The notes under the pieces are model-generated. The model had not been told where the DNA came from. It ran no database searches and saw nothing but the letters and a program-made list of their open reading frames with translations. Shown here piece after piece: positions 34,301 to 42,408 of a stretch of 64,000 bases of DNA (its first letter is position 1; each line of letters starts with the position of its first letter). The translations under genes and the position numbers were made by a program. The stretch is from Citrobacter freundii. GTDB lineage: Bacteria > Bacteroidota > Bacteroidia > Chitinophagales > Chitinophagaceae. The stretch spans positions 1-64,000 of the forward strand of contig QFQQ01000015.1 in assembly GCA_003243445.1 (NCBI GenBank). The letters are read 5' to 3'.

Positions 34301-34978
34301 CTATTCTACTGTATAAGTTCTGTTGTTGATGGTTATGCTAATGGGCCTGACAACCCGCAATCCTTTAATATTGACAAACCCGTCATCAGCTGCGCGTTGA
34401 TAACCTTTTACAATAATGCTTTTTGCATTGCTCAGGCTGGCCGCCACATTCATATCGACATGGGGCGGCAGGTTGATCATGGTTTGTCCAACAATAAATG
34501 ACCGGATCCGGCCGGATTTGTCTTCCTGCACATCGCTGACCTTACCTTCTACAGATACCTCTTCGCCGCGTTGCGGTGGGGGAGGATGGAGTTGTTTCAG
34601 GTCAGTGAATTGATCAGCTGCACTGATGGAAACAAGTTCAAGTGTAGGAGCATCATCATGCGGCCGCTTCATTTCCCTTGCTGTAAGCTCAACGGCAGTA
34701 AGCAGCTTAGCCGTTGCCATCACCAGCTTTGCGGTGTGTGGCGGAAAATGCAATTGTCTTTCGCCGTTATCGGTTTTGATCAGGATGCCGTTAACATCGC
34801 CATTGTCATCACTTTCAAATTGCTGAACAATCCCCTTGAGCACTATTGGTCCGCCCTGTACCGGCAGATCATTCACAGGCACACGCGGACCTTTATCATC
34901 GTTACATCCTGCCAATACGAACAAGCCGGCGAAAAGGATGGGCAAATAAAAACGATCGTATAAAGAGAGCAACCGCAT
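34301..34978 (-). CDS. PPH-repeat lipoprotein (uncharacterised)
   Basis: Protein of 225 aa with a clear lipobox (LAGC, Cys25). Two similar beta modules follow: GIVQQFESDDNGDVNGILIK … HFPPH (PPH at 79-81) and GKVSDVQEDKSGRIRSFIVG … INLPPH (171-173). Each has G-x-V, an acidic/Gly turn, G-ILIK/SFIVG and then the PPH motif. The C-terminus SITINNRTYTVE parallels TLTVNGKQYLTR of the protein at 36749-37444, which has the same two-module plan. An OB-like fold is a guess. It lies between the ArsB-like transporter (38 bp upstream) and the OmpR regulator (6 bp downstream), so a role as a sensory or metal-handling accessory is plausible but unproven. Confidence 0.8.
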   Translation of the reverse strand: MRLLSLYDRFYLPILFAGLFVLAGCNDDKGPRVPVNDLPVQGGPIVLKGIVQQFESDDNGDVNGILIKTDNGERQLHFPPHTAKLVMATAKLLTAVELTAREMKRPHDDAPTLELVSISAADQFTDLKQLHPPPPQRGEEVSVEGKVSDVQEDKSGRIRSFIVGQTMINLPPHVDMNVAASLSNAKSIIVKGYQRAADDGFVNIKGLRVVRPISITINNRTYTVE

Positions 34979-35016
34979 GTCTTGTTTGTACTGTTTTTTT
35001 GATCAATGTCTTATTC

Positions 35017-36261
35017 TTATATAAATAAAGACGCAATGGTAAATGCCAGCGTGACCGTCATGATCAGCAGTCCGAGTTTCAGGAATGCCCATGCGCTGAC
35101 GTCAAGTCCTTCGCGCCGCAATGCTACCAGCCATAGTATGGTTGCCAGTGAACCGGTAACGGATAAATTCGGACCAAGGTCAACGGCGATCAGCACCGAG
35201 CTCTTCACGATCTCCGGCACATGGCTTTCCTGAAGCACATTACCGGCGATCAGTCCGGCAGGCAGGTTATTGATCACGTTACAGCCAACTCCAACGACCG
35301 CACTGCTGGCCCAGGCCGTTTTTGCCGCCGATGCATCGGATGCCTGATTGAGCAGGTCCGTCAGTTTTTGTGTAATGCCTGTTTTGTTCAGTCCTTCAAC
35401 GATTACAAACAATCCGCCCACCAATGGCATCACCGCCCAGGACACATGTTTTACAATTGTACTTACGCGCAGTCGCGCGCTGACTGTAACAATCAACGTG
35501 ATCAGCACGCCGGTGATGGCAGTCGGCCAACCCAGGTCCCAATCCAATGCAGAGGCGGTCAGCAGTACGACTGCTGTCAACCCGATACCCGCCAGTGCAA
35601 CGCGGCCTCCATGTCCCAGTGCAGGAATTTCGATCTCTGTATCAATTACCTCATTCAATTGCTTTCGCTGCGTCAGCAGCAACAGCAGGCCCGTGCATAC
35701 GATCGACACCAGCGAAGGCAGTAAATACCTGGGCAGCCATTCAAACAACGGAGGCATATGTTCTCCATAGATAACCAGGTTTGCAGGGTTGGATATGGGC
35801 AGCACAAATGAAGCGGCATTAGCGATGAATGCGCAGATGAGCAAATACGGTAATGGGTTCTTCACTTTAGCGGACCTTACCGCATAGGCGACTGCAGGCG
35901 TCAGCACAACGGCGGTAGCATCATTTGAAAGGAAGATCGTGACAATGGTACCCACGAGATAGATCAGTATGAAAAGTCTTATAGTGGAACCCTTCGACAA
36001 CCGCGTAGCATGCGCCGCCAGCCAGTCAAATAGTTTGGCCTGCCGGGCTGTTTCCGCCAGCAACATCATTCCGGTGAGGAAAAGATAGACGTCAAGACCT
36101 TTTACAATACCCGACCAGCCTTCCGCGGGAGAGAGCAAGCCGGTGATCAAGAGCAACGCAGCGCCGGCTGTTGCCCAGATCGCTTCGGAAAGCCTGAACG
36201 GGCGAATGATGATCAGGGCGATGGTGAGCAATGAAATGATCCAGATAAATGTTGTTGACAT
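35017..36261 (-). CDS. ArsB/NhaD-superfamily inner-membrane transporter
   Basis: Protein of 414 aa with about eleven or twelve hydrophobic helices. Signature stretches typical of the ArsB branch of the ion-transporter superfamily are visible: FLSNDATAVVLTPAVAYAVR and NAASFVLPISNPANLVIYG, with the second inverted repeat holding GCNVINNLPAGLIAG. Members export arsenite/antimonite or move other anions or cations. There is no arsR, arsC or arsA gene nearby, so arsenic cannot be taken as the substrate. It is first in the operon with the PPH lipoprotein, the OmpR regulator and the HAMP kinase. Confidence 0.88.
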   Translation of the reverse strand: MSTTFIWIISLLTIALIIIRPFRLSEAIWATAGAALLLITGLLSPAEGWSGIVKGLDVYLFLTGMMLLAETARQAKLFDWLAAHATRLSKGSTIRLFILIYLVGTIVTIFLSNDATAVVLTPAVAYAVRSAKVKNPLPYLLICAFIANAASFVLPISNPANLVIYGEHMPPLFEWLPRYLLPSLVSIVCTGLLLLLTQRKQLNEVIDTEIEIPALGHGGRVALAGIGLTAVVLLTASALDWDLGWPTAITGVLITLIVTVSARLRVSTIVKHVSWAVMPLVGGLFVIVEGLNKTGITQKLTDLLNQASDASAAKTAWASSAVVGVGCNVINNLPAGLIAGNVLQESHVPEIVKSSVLIAVDLGPNLSVTGSLATILWLVALRREGLDVSAWAFLKLGLLIMTVTLAFTIASLFI

Positions 36262-36410
36262 AATAGTTGATGAGAACTTTGTCAGCTTTGTTGGTTTCCA
36301 CCTGTGCTGATATATTTAGATAAACCGGTTAACGACCTTTCTTTACAAGGGCAAGTTCGTTTGGAAATCGCTCATAAAAAAAATCAATTTGAGGGGCTTC
36401 TTTTTACGCA
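36262..36410. other. upstream region of the transporter operon
   Basis: Left part of a 487-bp gene-free stretch (36262-36748). No TAnnTTTG box on the minus strand was found; the promoter of the operon should lie here. The rest of the stretch is a CGCAGAT-type palindrome and a terminator. Confidence 0.3.
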
Positions 36411-36652
36411 GGGTTGCCGTAGTGTTCCCGCAGATCACGCAGATTTACCTATCCGATTATTGACTATTTCTCCAATAATAAAACTGGTTTCACTTTGTAT
36501 CTGCAGATTCCGCAGATTAGTTTCTGATAGCTTGGGGATATCTGCGTAATCTGCGGATGCTGATAAAATACAGTTCTTTACAGATGGCCATTTCCACCAT
36601 CGGACTGATAAATCTGCGTGATCTGCGGGATCCCCAGGCCACATACCAGTAC
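36411..36652. repeat. CGCAGAT-type palindromic repeat, copy A
   Basis: Outer arms TTCCCGCAGATCACGCAGAT (36425-36444) and ATCTGCGTGATCTGCGGGA (36611-36629). The interior has a second inverted pair (TATCTGCAGATTCCGCAGAT against ATATCTGCGTAATCTGCGGA). The sequence between (TTTACCTATCCGATTATTGA …) is nearly identical to that of copy B at 37626. It contains no gene. Confidence 0.8.
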
Positions 36653-36699
36653 AGCACTGGCTCGTTGTGGTTGTTGAACAGGTGATTTAATGAACCTAA

Positions 36700-36735
36700 A
36701 TAGGAAAGCCGGCACTATAAGATCGTGCCGGCCGG
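36700..36735 (-). terminator. terminator of the secreted PPH-repeat gene
   Basis: Read on the minus strand, GCCGGCAC (36732-36725) pairs with GTGCCGGC (36715-36708), followed by TTTCCTATTT. It lies 17 bp after the stop of the gene at 36749-37444. Confidence 0.75.
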
Positions 36736-36748
36736 TTTCTCAGATAGG

Positions 36749-37444
36749 TTATCGGGTGAGATATTGTTTTCCATTGACGGTAAGTGTAGTGGCATGAACG
36801 ATGCTATAATTACCGCTCATTGCTTCGCCGCTGGCAGCTGCTCTTTTATTACCGGTATACCCCACACTGCTACCCGTTTGCAGTAAGGCGGCGAGCTGTG
36901 CAGCTACATGAGGCGGAATACGGAGAATGGTTTTTCCATCCAGCAACAGACCTTTGATCTCACCCATGGGGCCGGTTTGCAAGGCGCTGATCTTGCCGGT
37001 ACCTTCTACTGCTTCTTCAGCAGGTGGGGTGCTTAGTTCGGCAGGTGGAGTGTCGGTAAATGTTTTACCGCCTGCGTTAAGTTTGATCATATGTAATTCC
37101 CTGCGTCCTTCCGGGCTGATCTCCTGTACTCCGCTGACTGTTACGGTGGAACCAACGGAAGCGGATTTCGTGAGCTGTGCACCCATGTGCGGCGGGAATC
37201 TCACCAGCAGGCTGTCATTGTTATTGATCATATAAAATCCATCATACACGTAGTCGTCATTGGCCGAAAGACGCGCTACTTTGCCGCTGAAGGTTGATAC
37301 TTCCTGTAATTGAGCGGCAGGCGGAGGCGGCATCATTGGTCCGGGACGGGGAACAGGACCAGGTCCGGGAGCAGGCGGTTGTGCATGGACATTGTTGAAT
37401 AAAAATGTTGCGGCCATCAATGAGGTTAAAAGAAATACTTTCAT
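36749..37444 (-). CDS. secreted PPH-repeat protein with proline-rich linker
   Basis: The ATG at 37444 (MKVFLLTSLMAATFLFNNVH) gives 231 aa with a signal peptide; a longer frame to 37504 has no signal-like start. After the cleavage site comes a Pro/Gly linker (QPPAPGPGPVPRPGPMMPPP), then two PPH modules: FSGKVARLSANDDY … VRFPPHMGAQL (PPH 84-86) and GTGKISALQTGPMGEIKGLL … LRIPPHVAAQL (177-179). The C-terminus is TLTVNGKQYLTR. It is a paralogue of the lipoprotein at 34301-34978. It lies upstream of the transporter/two-component operon with its own terminator, so it may be a target of that system. Function unknown. Confidence 0.8.
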   Translation of the reverse strand: MKVFLLTSLMAATFLFNNVHAQPPAPGPGPVPRPGPMMPPPPAAQLQEVSTFSGKVARLSANDDYVYDGFYMINNNDSLLVRFPPHMGAQLTKSASVGSTVTVSGVQEISPEGRRELHMIKLNAGGKTFTDTPPAELSTPPAEEAVEGTGKISALQTGPMGEIKGLLLDGKTILRIPPHVAAQLAALLQTGSSVGYTGNKRAAASGEAMSGNYSIVHATTLTVNGKQYLTR

Positions 37445-37504
37445 GACTTTTAGTTTTAATAGTTTGGAATGATAAGAGCGATAGGTATTAGTGTCGCATC
37501 TCAC

Positions 37505-37625
37505 CCTACAAAACTGTGATGCCCGTTTAAAGACTGCATGAAAAGGAAATTAATTTTTCTTCATCTCGCCGCTGAAACCATGTGAGTGTGTAACGATTGA
37601 TGTTATTATCTGTGTGGATTACGCT
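37505..37625. other. spacer before copy B palindrome
   Basis: Part of a gene-free 447-bp stretch (37445-37891). This portion, upstream of the secreted PPH gene, must hold its promoter; no clear -7/-33 pair was recognised. Confidence 0.3.
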
Positions 37626-37852
37626 GGCGTAGGGTTCCCGCAGATTACGCAGATTTACCTATCCAATTATTGACTATTTCTCCTCTAATAAAATTGGTTT
37701 CACTTTGGATCCGCAGATCCCGCAGATATCTTCGTGTTATCGGAAATTTATCCGCGAAATCTGCGGATGCTGGTAAAAGATGGCTGTATAATAGGTGATA
37801 ATTTCGATTATCGTAAAGATAAATCTGCGCAATCTGCGGGAACCCTACGCCA
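37626..37852. repeat. CGCAGAT-type palindromic repeat, copy B
   Basis: Best-preserved copy. It starts GGCGTAGGGTTCCCGCAGAT and ends ATCTGCGGGAACCCTACGCC, exact inverted termini of 20 bp. The inner arms GGATCCGCAGATCCCGCAGA and ATCCGCGAAATCTGCGGAT also pair. The interior (TTTACCTATCCAATTATTGA) matches copy A. It lies 39 bp after the AraC-type gene's stop and could act as a transcription barrier. Confidence 0.85.
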
Positions 37853-37891
37853 AACCATATGAAGAACAGCTTCAGCAATCTTTACAAAACC

Positions 37892-38917
37892 TTACTCAGT
37901 ACTCTTCAGTTTCCTGATCATTTCTCCCGGAGCATAGCCATGGTGTTTTTTAAACTGATTGATAAAATGGCTTGCCTTCTGGTATCCCATTTCTTCAGCA
38001 AGTATATTCACCGTAACACGTCTTTCTTCCAGGATCATTTTAGCGAGTTGCATTTTTTTAAACAGGTAATATTGATAGATGCCTTTGCCAAATACTGCTT
38101 TGAATTGCCGCTTCAATGATGATTCAGATGTAGCCGCTTTTCTGGCCAGTTCCCCGAGTGGAAGGAGCGGCTGGCGGAGATTAGCGGTGATCTCCTTCTC
38201 CAGCGCATATATTCTTTCCAGGTTGTGAATGCGCTCGGACGGCTCAGCTTTGGAAGGACCGGTGGTGAAATCGGTGAGTAAGGCACTGGTCAGGAAAGAG
38301 ATCATCTCATCGATCTCTGTGGTATTGGTACCAGGATCTGTTGCTTTCCGATACAGTTCGGTAAGCTGAGCCGTTACAGCGAGTGAACACATTTTAAGAC
38401 GGATCACCGGCACCTTAGAATCCATAGAAAGCAGGAACTGACCTTCTTTCCAGTCCTGAAAAAAGTCAGCCGTAAGACCGATCTCCACCAACTGTACATT
38501 GTGATAGCTTGCCAGCTCGAAACGTGTTGCCGCTGCTGACGGGATCAGCATCATTGCCGGCGCATCGGGCTTATTCAATTGAAGACTGAAGCCTGTTTGC
38601 CGTAAAAAGAAGAATTCCGGATTGAAGACATATAAAAGCGAAAGAACTATGGTGCTATTCTCCCATTTACGTTTAAGAAAGCACCCATTGCTGCTGACAG
38701 ACATGCTCCATATACGCAGGTAGATACCCGATCCCATACGCAACATCTTCACTGTTCCCTTAGCAATGTTACTATCTATATAGTTCAGGTCATCACGCGT
38801 TGCTGCACCGATCGCATTGAGAAATATCTGCCAGCCCGGTTCGTCATCTGGAGCGGGGATAACAAGGTGGGGTGTTATCATCTGCAATTTCTTCAAAAAA
38901 TACAGCCCGTTGTACAT
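37892..38917 (-). CDS. AraC-family transcriptional regulator
   Basis: Protein of 341 aa. The C-terminal AraC/XylS domain (about 240-338) contains both helix-turn-helix motifs: LGELARKAATSESSLKRQFK and VNILAEEMGYQKASHFINQF, the latter followed by KKHHGYAPGEM, the usual closing element. The N-terminal 230 residues lack a clear cupin signature; they resemble the effector-binding region of the AraC-type regulators common in Chitinophagaceae. An alternative start at 38881 is possible. It is divergent from the T9SS gene at 39125, which could be its target. No ligand can be inferred. Confidence 0.9.
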   Translation of the reverse strand: MYNGLYFLKKLQMITPHLVIPAPDDEPGWQIFLNAIGAATRDDLNYIDSNIAKGTVKMLRMGSGIYLRIWSMSVSSNGCFLKRKWENSTIVLSLLYVFNPEFFFLRQTGFSLQLNKPDAPAMMLIPSAAATRFELASYHNVQLVEIGLTADFFQDWKEGQFLLSMDSKVPVIRLKMCSLAVTAQLTELYRKATDPGTNTTEIDEMISFLTSALLTDFTTGPSKAEPSERIHNLERIYALEKEITANLRQPLLPLGELARKAATSESSLKRQFKAVFGKGIYQYYLFKKMQLAKMILEERRVTVNILAEEMGYQKASHFINQFKKHHGYAPGEMIRKLKSTE

Positions 38918-39124
38918 GTACCAAAATCCAACAATCCTCTTTAAAGGTCATCATTAAGGGCTTGTGTTTATACAACATAAGTTAAAACATATAAAAAGGC
39001 CTTTTAAGAATATAGTTTTTTTACGATTGTACTATTCCGGTCTCTTCGGGGCATACACTGCGCCATATGCGGTATCTACGTACAGGGCCGGCCTGTACTT
39101 TTATCATTGTCAAAACCCTACCTT

Positions 39125-41101
39125 ATGAATAAATTCTTACAGGCTATCATGGCCGGCGTTCTTGTTTTATGCATGGCCCCATTCTTTACTTACGCGCAAA
39201 CCACCTCCCGTACATATGCAAATTTCCAGGGAACATACCGCACAGGCTTATTTGCAGTTGGAGCCGAAACAGTGTTCGGTCAGCTGGCCGATGCTGCAAA
39301 AGCTGTTGACGGTGATGTTAAGACTGCATCTGTTCCGAATATACCCGCCGGTCTTGTCGGGCTGGCATCCGTGACCCAATACCTTGGATTCACGGTGGAC
39401 GGTAATCTAAATACAGCGAGGCAAATCAGCGCAGGAATACCTGTCGCCATAAAATTGAGCTTGCCCAAAAGTGTGATAGGTCTTGCCGATAAGATTGAGG
39501 TCGGTGTATATACAGGCTTACAGCCGGTGGCGCTTGATATAAATGGTATACTGGGAACAGGCACGGGAAATGCCGCCGGTTATAAGGCAACGTCCTCAAC
39601 TGTTCTTTACACGGGCGCCGCGCTGGTCAACGCACTGAATGGTTCCGGTGAAGTGGAACTTATATTAACACCGTCCCAGCAGTATGAAGGTGTATATGTA
39701 AAGCTTAGCGGCAATCTTTTGTCAGTGGCATTATCGATGCAGGTCTTTCATGCATACATATCAGAGAGCAATCCGTTGGGTTGTGCCATCCAGGGTAAGC
39801 CTATCGACCTGTTTTCCGGTACAAGAGGAAATCCACTGGTCAATCTGCTGTCAGCCACCGGAACAGTCAACGATCCATGGTCATCGGTTGATGACGGTGC
39901 TTCACGCATGAACACCTATGCTTCTATCAGCACCGGAACACAGGTATTAAGTGAAGTATTTGAGACGGTCGTCTTTAATACAGCAGCAAAGGCAGGGGAT
40001 TCGTTGCAACTGGTCATAGAAGATCCCGGTGCGCAATTACTGGATCTGAATTTGCTGGGCGGCATGAGGATAACACCGTATAACGGCGGTACTGCGGGTC
40101 CGGTCATCACAAGTGCGCAGGCGGGTCTTTCTCTCCGGTTACTCACGCCGTCTTCATCAAAGTATAAACTGACTGTTCCTGTATCGTCTTCTTTTGATCG
40201 CGTGGATATTGCGCTGGGTGGCGTCGCGGGAGTACTGAGCCAGTTGCGGGTATATGATGTGCAACGCGTGATGCCCGTTCCGTTGGTGACCGGCAATACA
40301 GGCACCCGCACGGTGGATACCATCACCGTGTACAAAGGTTCCTCCCTGCAACTGAATGCAAACGCCAGCGATCCGGTGAGCTGGCATACAAGCGGAGGTT
40401 CACTGCTGGGCAATGGTCCCACTTATACCATCCCTTCCGTGATGACGGATGGAGTATACGTTGCCACCTCTACACGCAATGGCTGTGTGCAATTAACATC
40501 AAGCTATACCATTTTTGTGAAGGTGATAGAGCATGTGACATTACCTGTACGCGATCTGATCCTGAAGGGGAAGAAAGAAAAAGACCGTATTTCTATTCAA
40601 TGGTCAGCTAAGGACGAATACGCTGTCAGCCATTACATATTGCAAAAGAAAGTTGAACAGGACTTCGTTGATATCGCTATGATCTTTGCAAAAGGTAACC
40701 ACACAGATGTTGACTACAGTTTTGCTGATAACACTCCGGTCACCGGGGGGAATATTTACAGGCTGGGCATTCATGAACAAACTGGCGCTGTTCAATATTC
40801 CGGAGCCATAGAGGTGCTCTGGCAGCCGGATAGGATCTCTCCGGGCATCACTATTTTTCCCAACCCGGCAAAAAGAGATGACAGAATATATATCCAGGGC
40901 CTGGATGAAGGAAAGTATTCACTGTCGATCATAGGGGCGGGAGGCCAGTTGTATTTGCAGACCAGCATCATTGTGAACGGCAGCCAGCGCACCCCGTCAT
41001 TGGCAACAGGAGAGCTGGTACCCGGTCTGTACTGGATGAAAGTAAGTGCTGTCGAAGGAACAGGTCAGCTGAACAGCACGAAGGCGTTCTGGATAAAATA
41101 A
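39125..41101 (+). CDS. secreted T9SS-sorted surface protein
   Basis: The ATG at 39125 (MNKFLQAIMAGVLVLCMAPF) gives 658 aa with a signal peptide ending TYAQ. Residues about 25-235 and 240-385 form two related beta modules (AVDGDVKTASVPNIPAGL; VDDGASRMNTYASISTG), possibly lectin-like. An Ig-like stretch (ITVYKGSSLQLNANASDP … PTYTIPSVMTDGVYVATST) follows, then the Fn3-like linker (ISIQWSAKDEYAVSHYILQK) and the sorting domain (ITIFPNPAKRDDRIYIQGL … ELVPGLYWMKVSA). No catalytic motif was recognised. A role in adhesion or surface binding is likely. Divergent from the AraC gene. Confidence 0.8.
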   Translation: MNKFLQAIMAGVLVLCMAPFFTYAQTTSRTYANFQGTYRTGLFAVGAETVFGQLADAAKAVDGDVKTASVPNIPAGLVGLASVTQYLGFTVDGNLNTARQISAGIPVAIKLSLPKSVIGLADKIEVGVYTGLQPVALDINGILGTGTGNAAGYKATSSTVLYTGAALVNALNGSGEVELILTPSQQYEGVYVKLSGNLLSVALSMQVFHAYISESNPLGCAIQGKPIDLFSGTRGNPLVNLLSATGTVNDPWSSVDDGASRMNTYASISTGTQVLSEVFETVVFNTAAKAGDSLQLVIEDPGAQLLDLNLLGGMRITPYNGGTAGPVITSAQAGLSLRLLTPSSSKYKLTVPVSSSFDRVDIALGGVAGVLSQLRVYDVQRVMPVPLVTGNTGTRTVDTITVYKGSSLQLNANASDPVSWHTSGGSLLGNGPTYTIPSVMTDGVYVATSTRNGCVQLTSSYTIFVKVIEHVTLPVRDLILKGKKEKDRISIQWSAKDEYAVSHYILQKKVEQDFVDIAMIFAKGNHTDVDYSFADNTPVTGGNIYRLGIHEQTGAVQYSGAIEVLWQPDRISPGITIFPNPAKRDDRIYIQGLDEGKYSLSIIGAGGQLYLQTSIIVNGSQRTPSLATGELVPGLYWMKVSAVEGTGQLNSTKAFWIK

Positions 41102-41232
41102 AACTGCCGCAGGTAATAGTAATTCCGGAAAACCGATTGGTTATCCATGCCATCCTGCCGGTGAGGGTCGGCAACCACGAAGGAACCATGCTGGATGATA
41201 TGACATTATTGGATACAGTTCAATTAAATCAA

Positions 41233-42297
41233 CTAGTATTTAATATCAAAAATACCTGCTGATACTTCCTGTGAAACCACGGTGCCCTGGTATGTTTTTG
41301 CTTTTAAAATACCCGTAAATGTTCCTTTCAATGTCTTTGCAACGGGGTCGAACGCAGTAATGATAACAGTGCCTTTCCCATCTTCTGTGCTGCTGCTGTA
41401 GATCAGGTTTGGACCTATGGTAATGGCATAACGGTCATTATAAGTAATTTCTGATTTGGCAGTGCCCTTGCATGTATAGGTGCCGGGTCCTGTAACATCA
41501 TCAAGGTTAATGGTCAATCGTCTTGTGCGTTGACCTCCGGCATTTATGTTATTGCCGGTTATCCAGGAGCCAGTGATGCTCAATTCACCTGAGCTGTAGC
41601 TTGCAACGATCTTTTTATTCTCTGTATTATTGATATAGGTATCAAATGAGATGGGAGTTCCTGTCAGATTACAGGACAGTTTTGATACAAGCTCATTAAC
41701 GGCAAAAGGTAATGTGCCAAGGTCCAGCTGCTGACCGTTTGCCAGCTCAATTTTCTTTTCCGGAGGCGCAACGTGTGTTGGCCTGGCAATAAAAGTCAAC
41801 GTGTAATTACCGGCCGGAAGATATGGGAAGGTGAATGCACCCGTGTTAGGGTCAGGAATGACTGAAAATGTACTGGGCCCCGTTATTAAGGCATAGACGA
41901 CTGCATTGGCGGGAGACACAATGCCGCTTATGCTGCTATTCCCCAGCGGCTGCAAAGGCGTAATGGCAATGCTGCCGAGGTCATTTGTTACACCGGCTGT
42001 AACTGTAATTTTTAAAGGAATGTGATTGAGGAAACGCGAAGTAGTGAAAAACACTAAAAAATAAGTTCCGGGTTTGACCGTGGTAAAATGGAAATTCCCA
42101 TCACTGTCTGGTGTAATATGCAGCGTGTCCAATTGTGTGTCCTCGACAGGCATCAGCGTTAATTTGGTGACGGCATAAGCCGGCGTGATGGTTCCTTTGA
42201 CATCGCCGGTTGCAGGCGGGTTCTCTTTGTCTTTTGTACAGGAAGAAAGAAATGCGGCGAAGCTGATCAGCAAAAAAAGGCGAAGTGTCATAGTCAT
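41233..42297 (-). CDS. lipoprotein with two regulatory-like beta domains and DUF6252-like C-terminus
   Basis: Protein of 354 aa. Lipobox LSSC (Cys20). Residues about 30-110 (GDVKGTITPAYAVTKLTLMP … GNFHFTTVKPGTYFLVF) and 115-200 (SSISGIVSPANAVVYALITG … GAFTFPYLPAGNYTLTF) are two CarboxypepD_reg-like modules. The C-terminal part (about 205-354), with KLSCNLTGTPISFDTY, GTVIITAFDPVAKTLKGTFTG and AGIFDIKY, follows the pattern of DUF6252 domains, as in the lipoprotein at 15383. It should sit in the outer membrane or periplasmic leaflet. Divergent from the kinase gene at 42409. Function unknown. Confidence 0.8.
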   Translation of the reverse strand: MTMTLRLFLLISFAAFLSSCTKDKENPPATGDVKGTITPAYAVTKLTLMPVEDTQLDTLHITPDSDGNFHFTTVKPGTYFLVFFTTSRFLNHIPLKITVTAGVTNDLGSIAITPLQPLGNSSISGIVSPANAVVYALITGPSTFSVIPDPNTGAFTFPYLPAGNYTLTFIARPTHVAPPEKKIELANGQQLDLGTLPFAVNELVSKLSCNLTGTPISFDTYINNTENKKIVASYSSGELSITGSWITGNNINAGGQRTRRLTINLDDVTGPGTYTCKGTAKSEITYNDRYAITIGPNLIYSSSTEDGKGTVIITAFDPVAKTLKGTFTGILKAKTYQGTVVSQEVSAGIFDIKY

Positions 42298-42408
42298 GCG
42301 TGTTGCGCAAAGATATTCCCGCCTGTTCGCCGTAACAATCCCGCAGAATGGGTGATTTTTGCTGGTTACAGATTGATCAGCCGTTAAAAAGTGTACATTA
42401 GGATTGTC

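Noticed and set aside
35221..35724. 167-codon plus-strand frame
   Set aside because: Cys/Gln/Arg-rich shadow of the ArsB-like transporter, which has strong membrane-protein signatures.
35017..36261. Arsenic resistance operon
   Set aside because: Only an ArsB-like transporter is present; no arsR, arsC or arsA neighbours, so the substrate is left open.
36435..36644. Short minus-strand frame in the CGCAGAT palindrome (and the like at 37645-37878)
   Set aside because: The same peptide pattern appears in both copies only because the DNA repeat is shared; there is no independent coding evidence.
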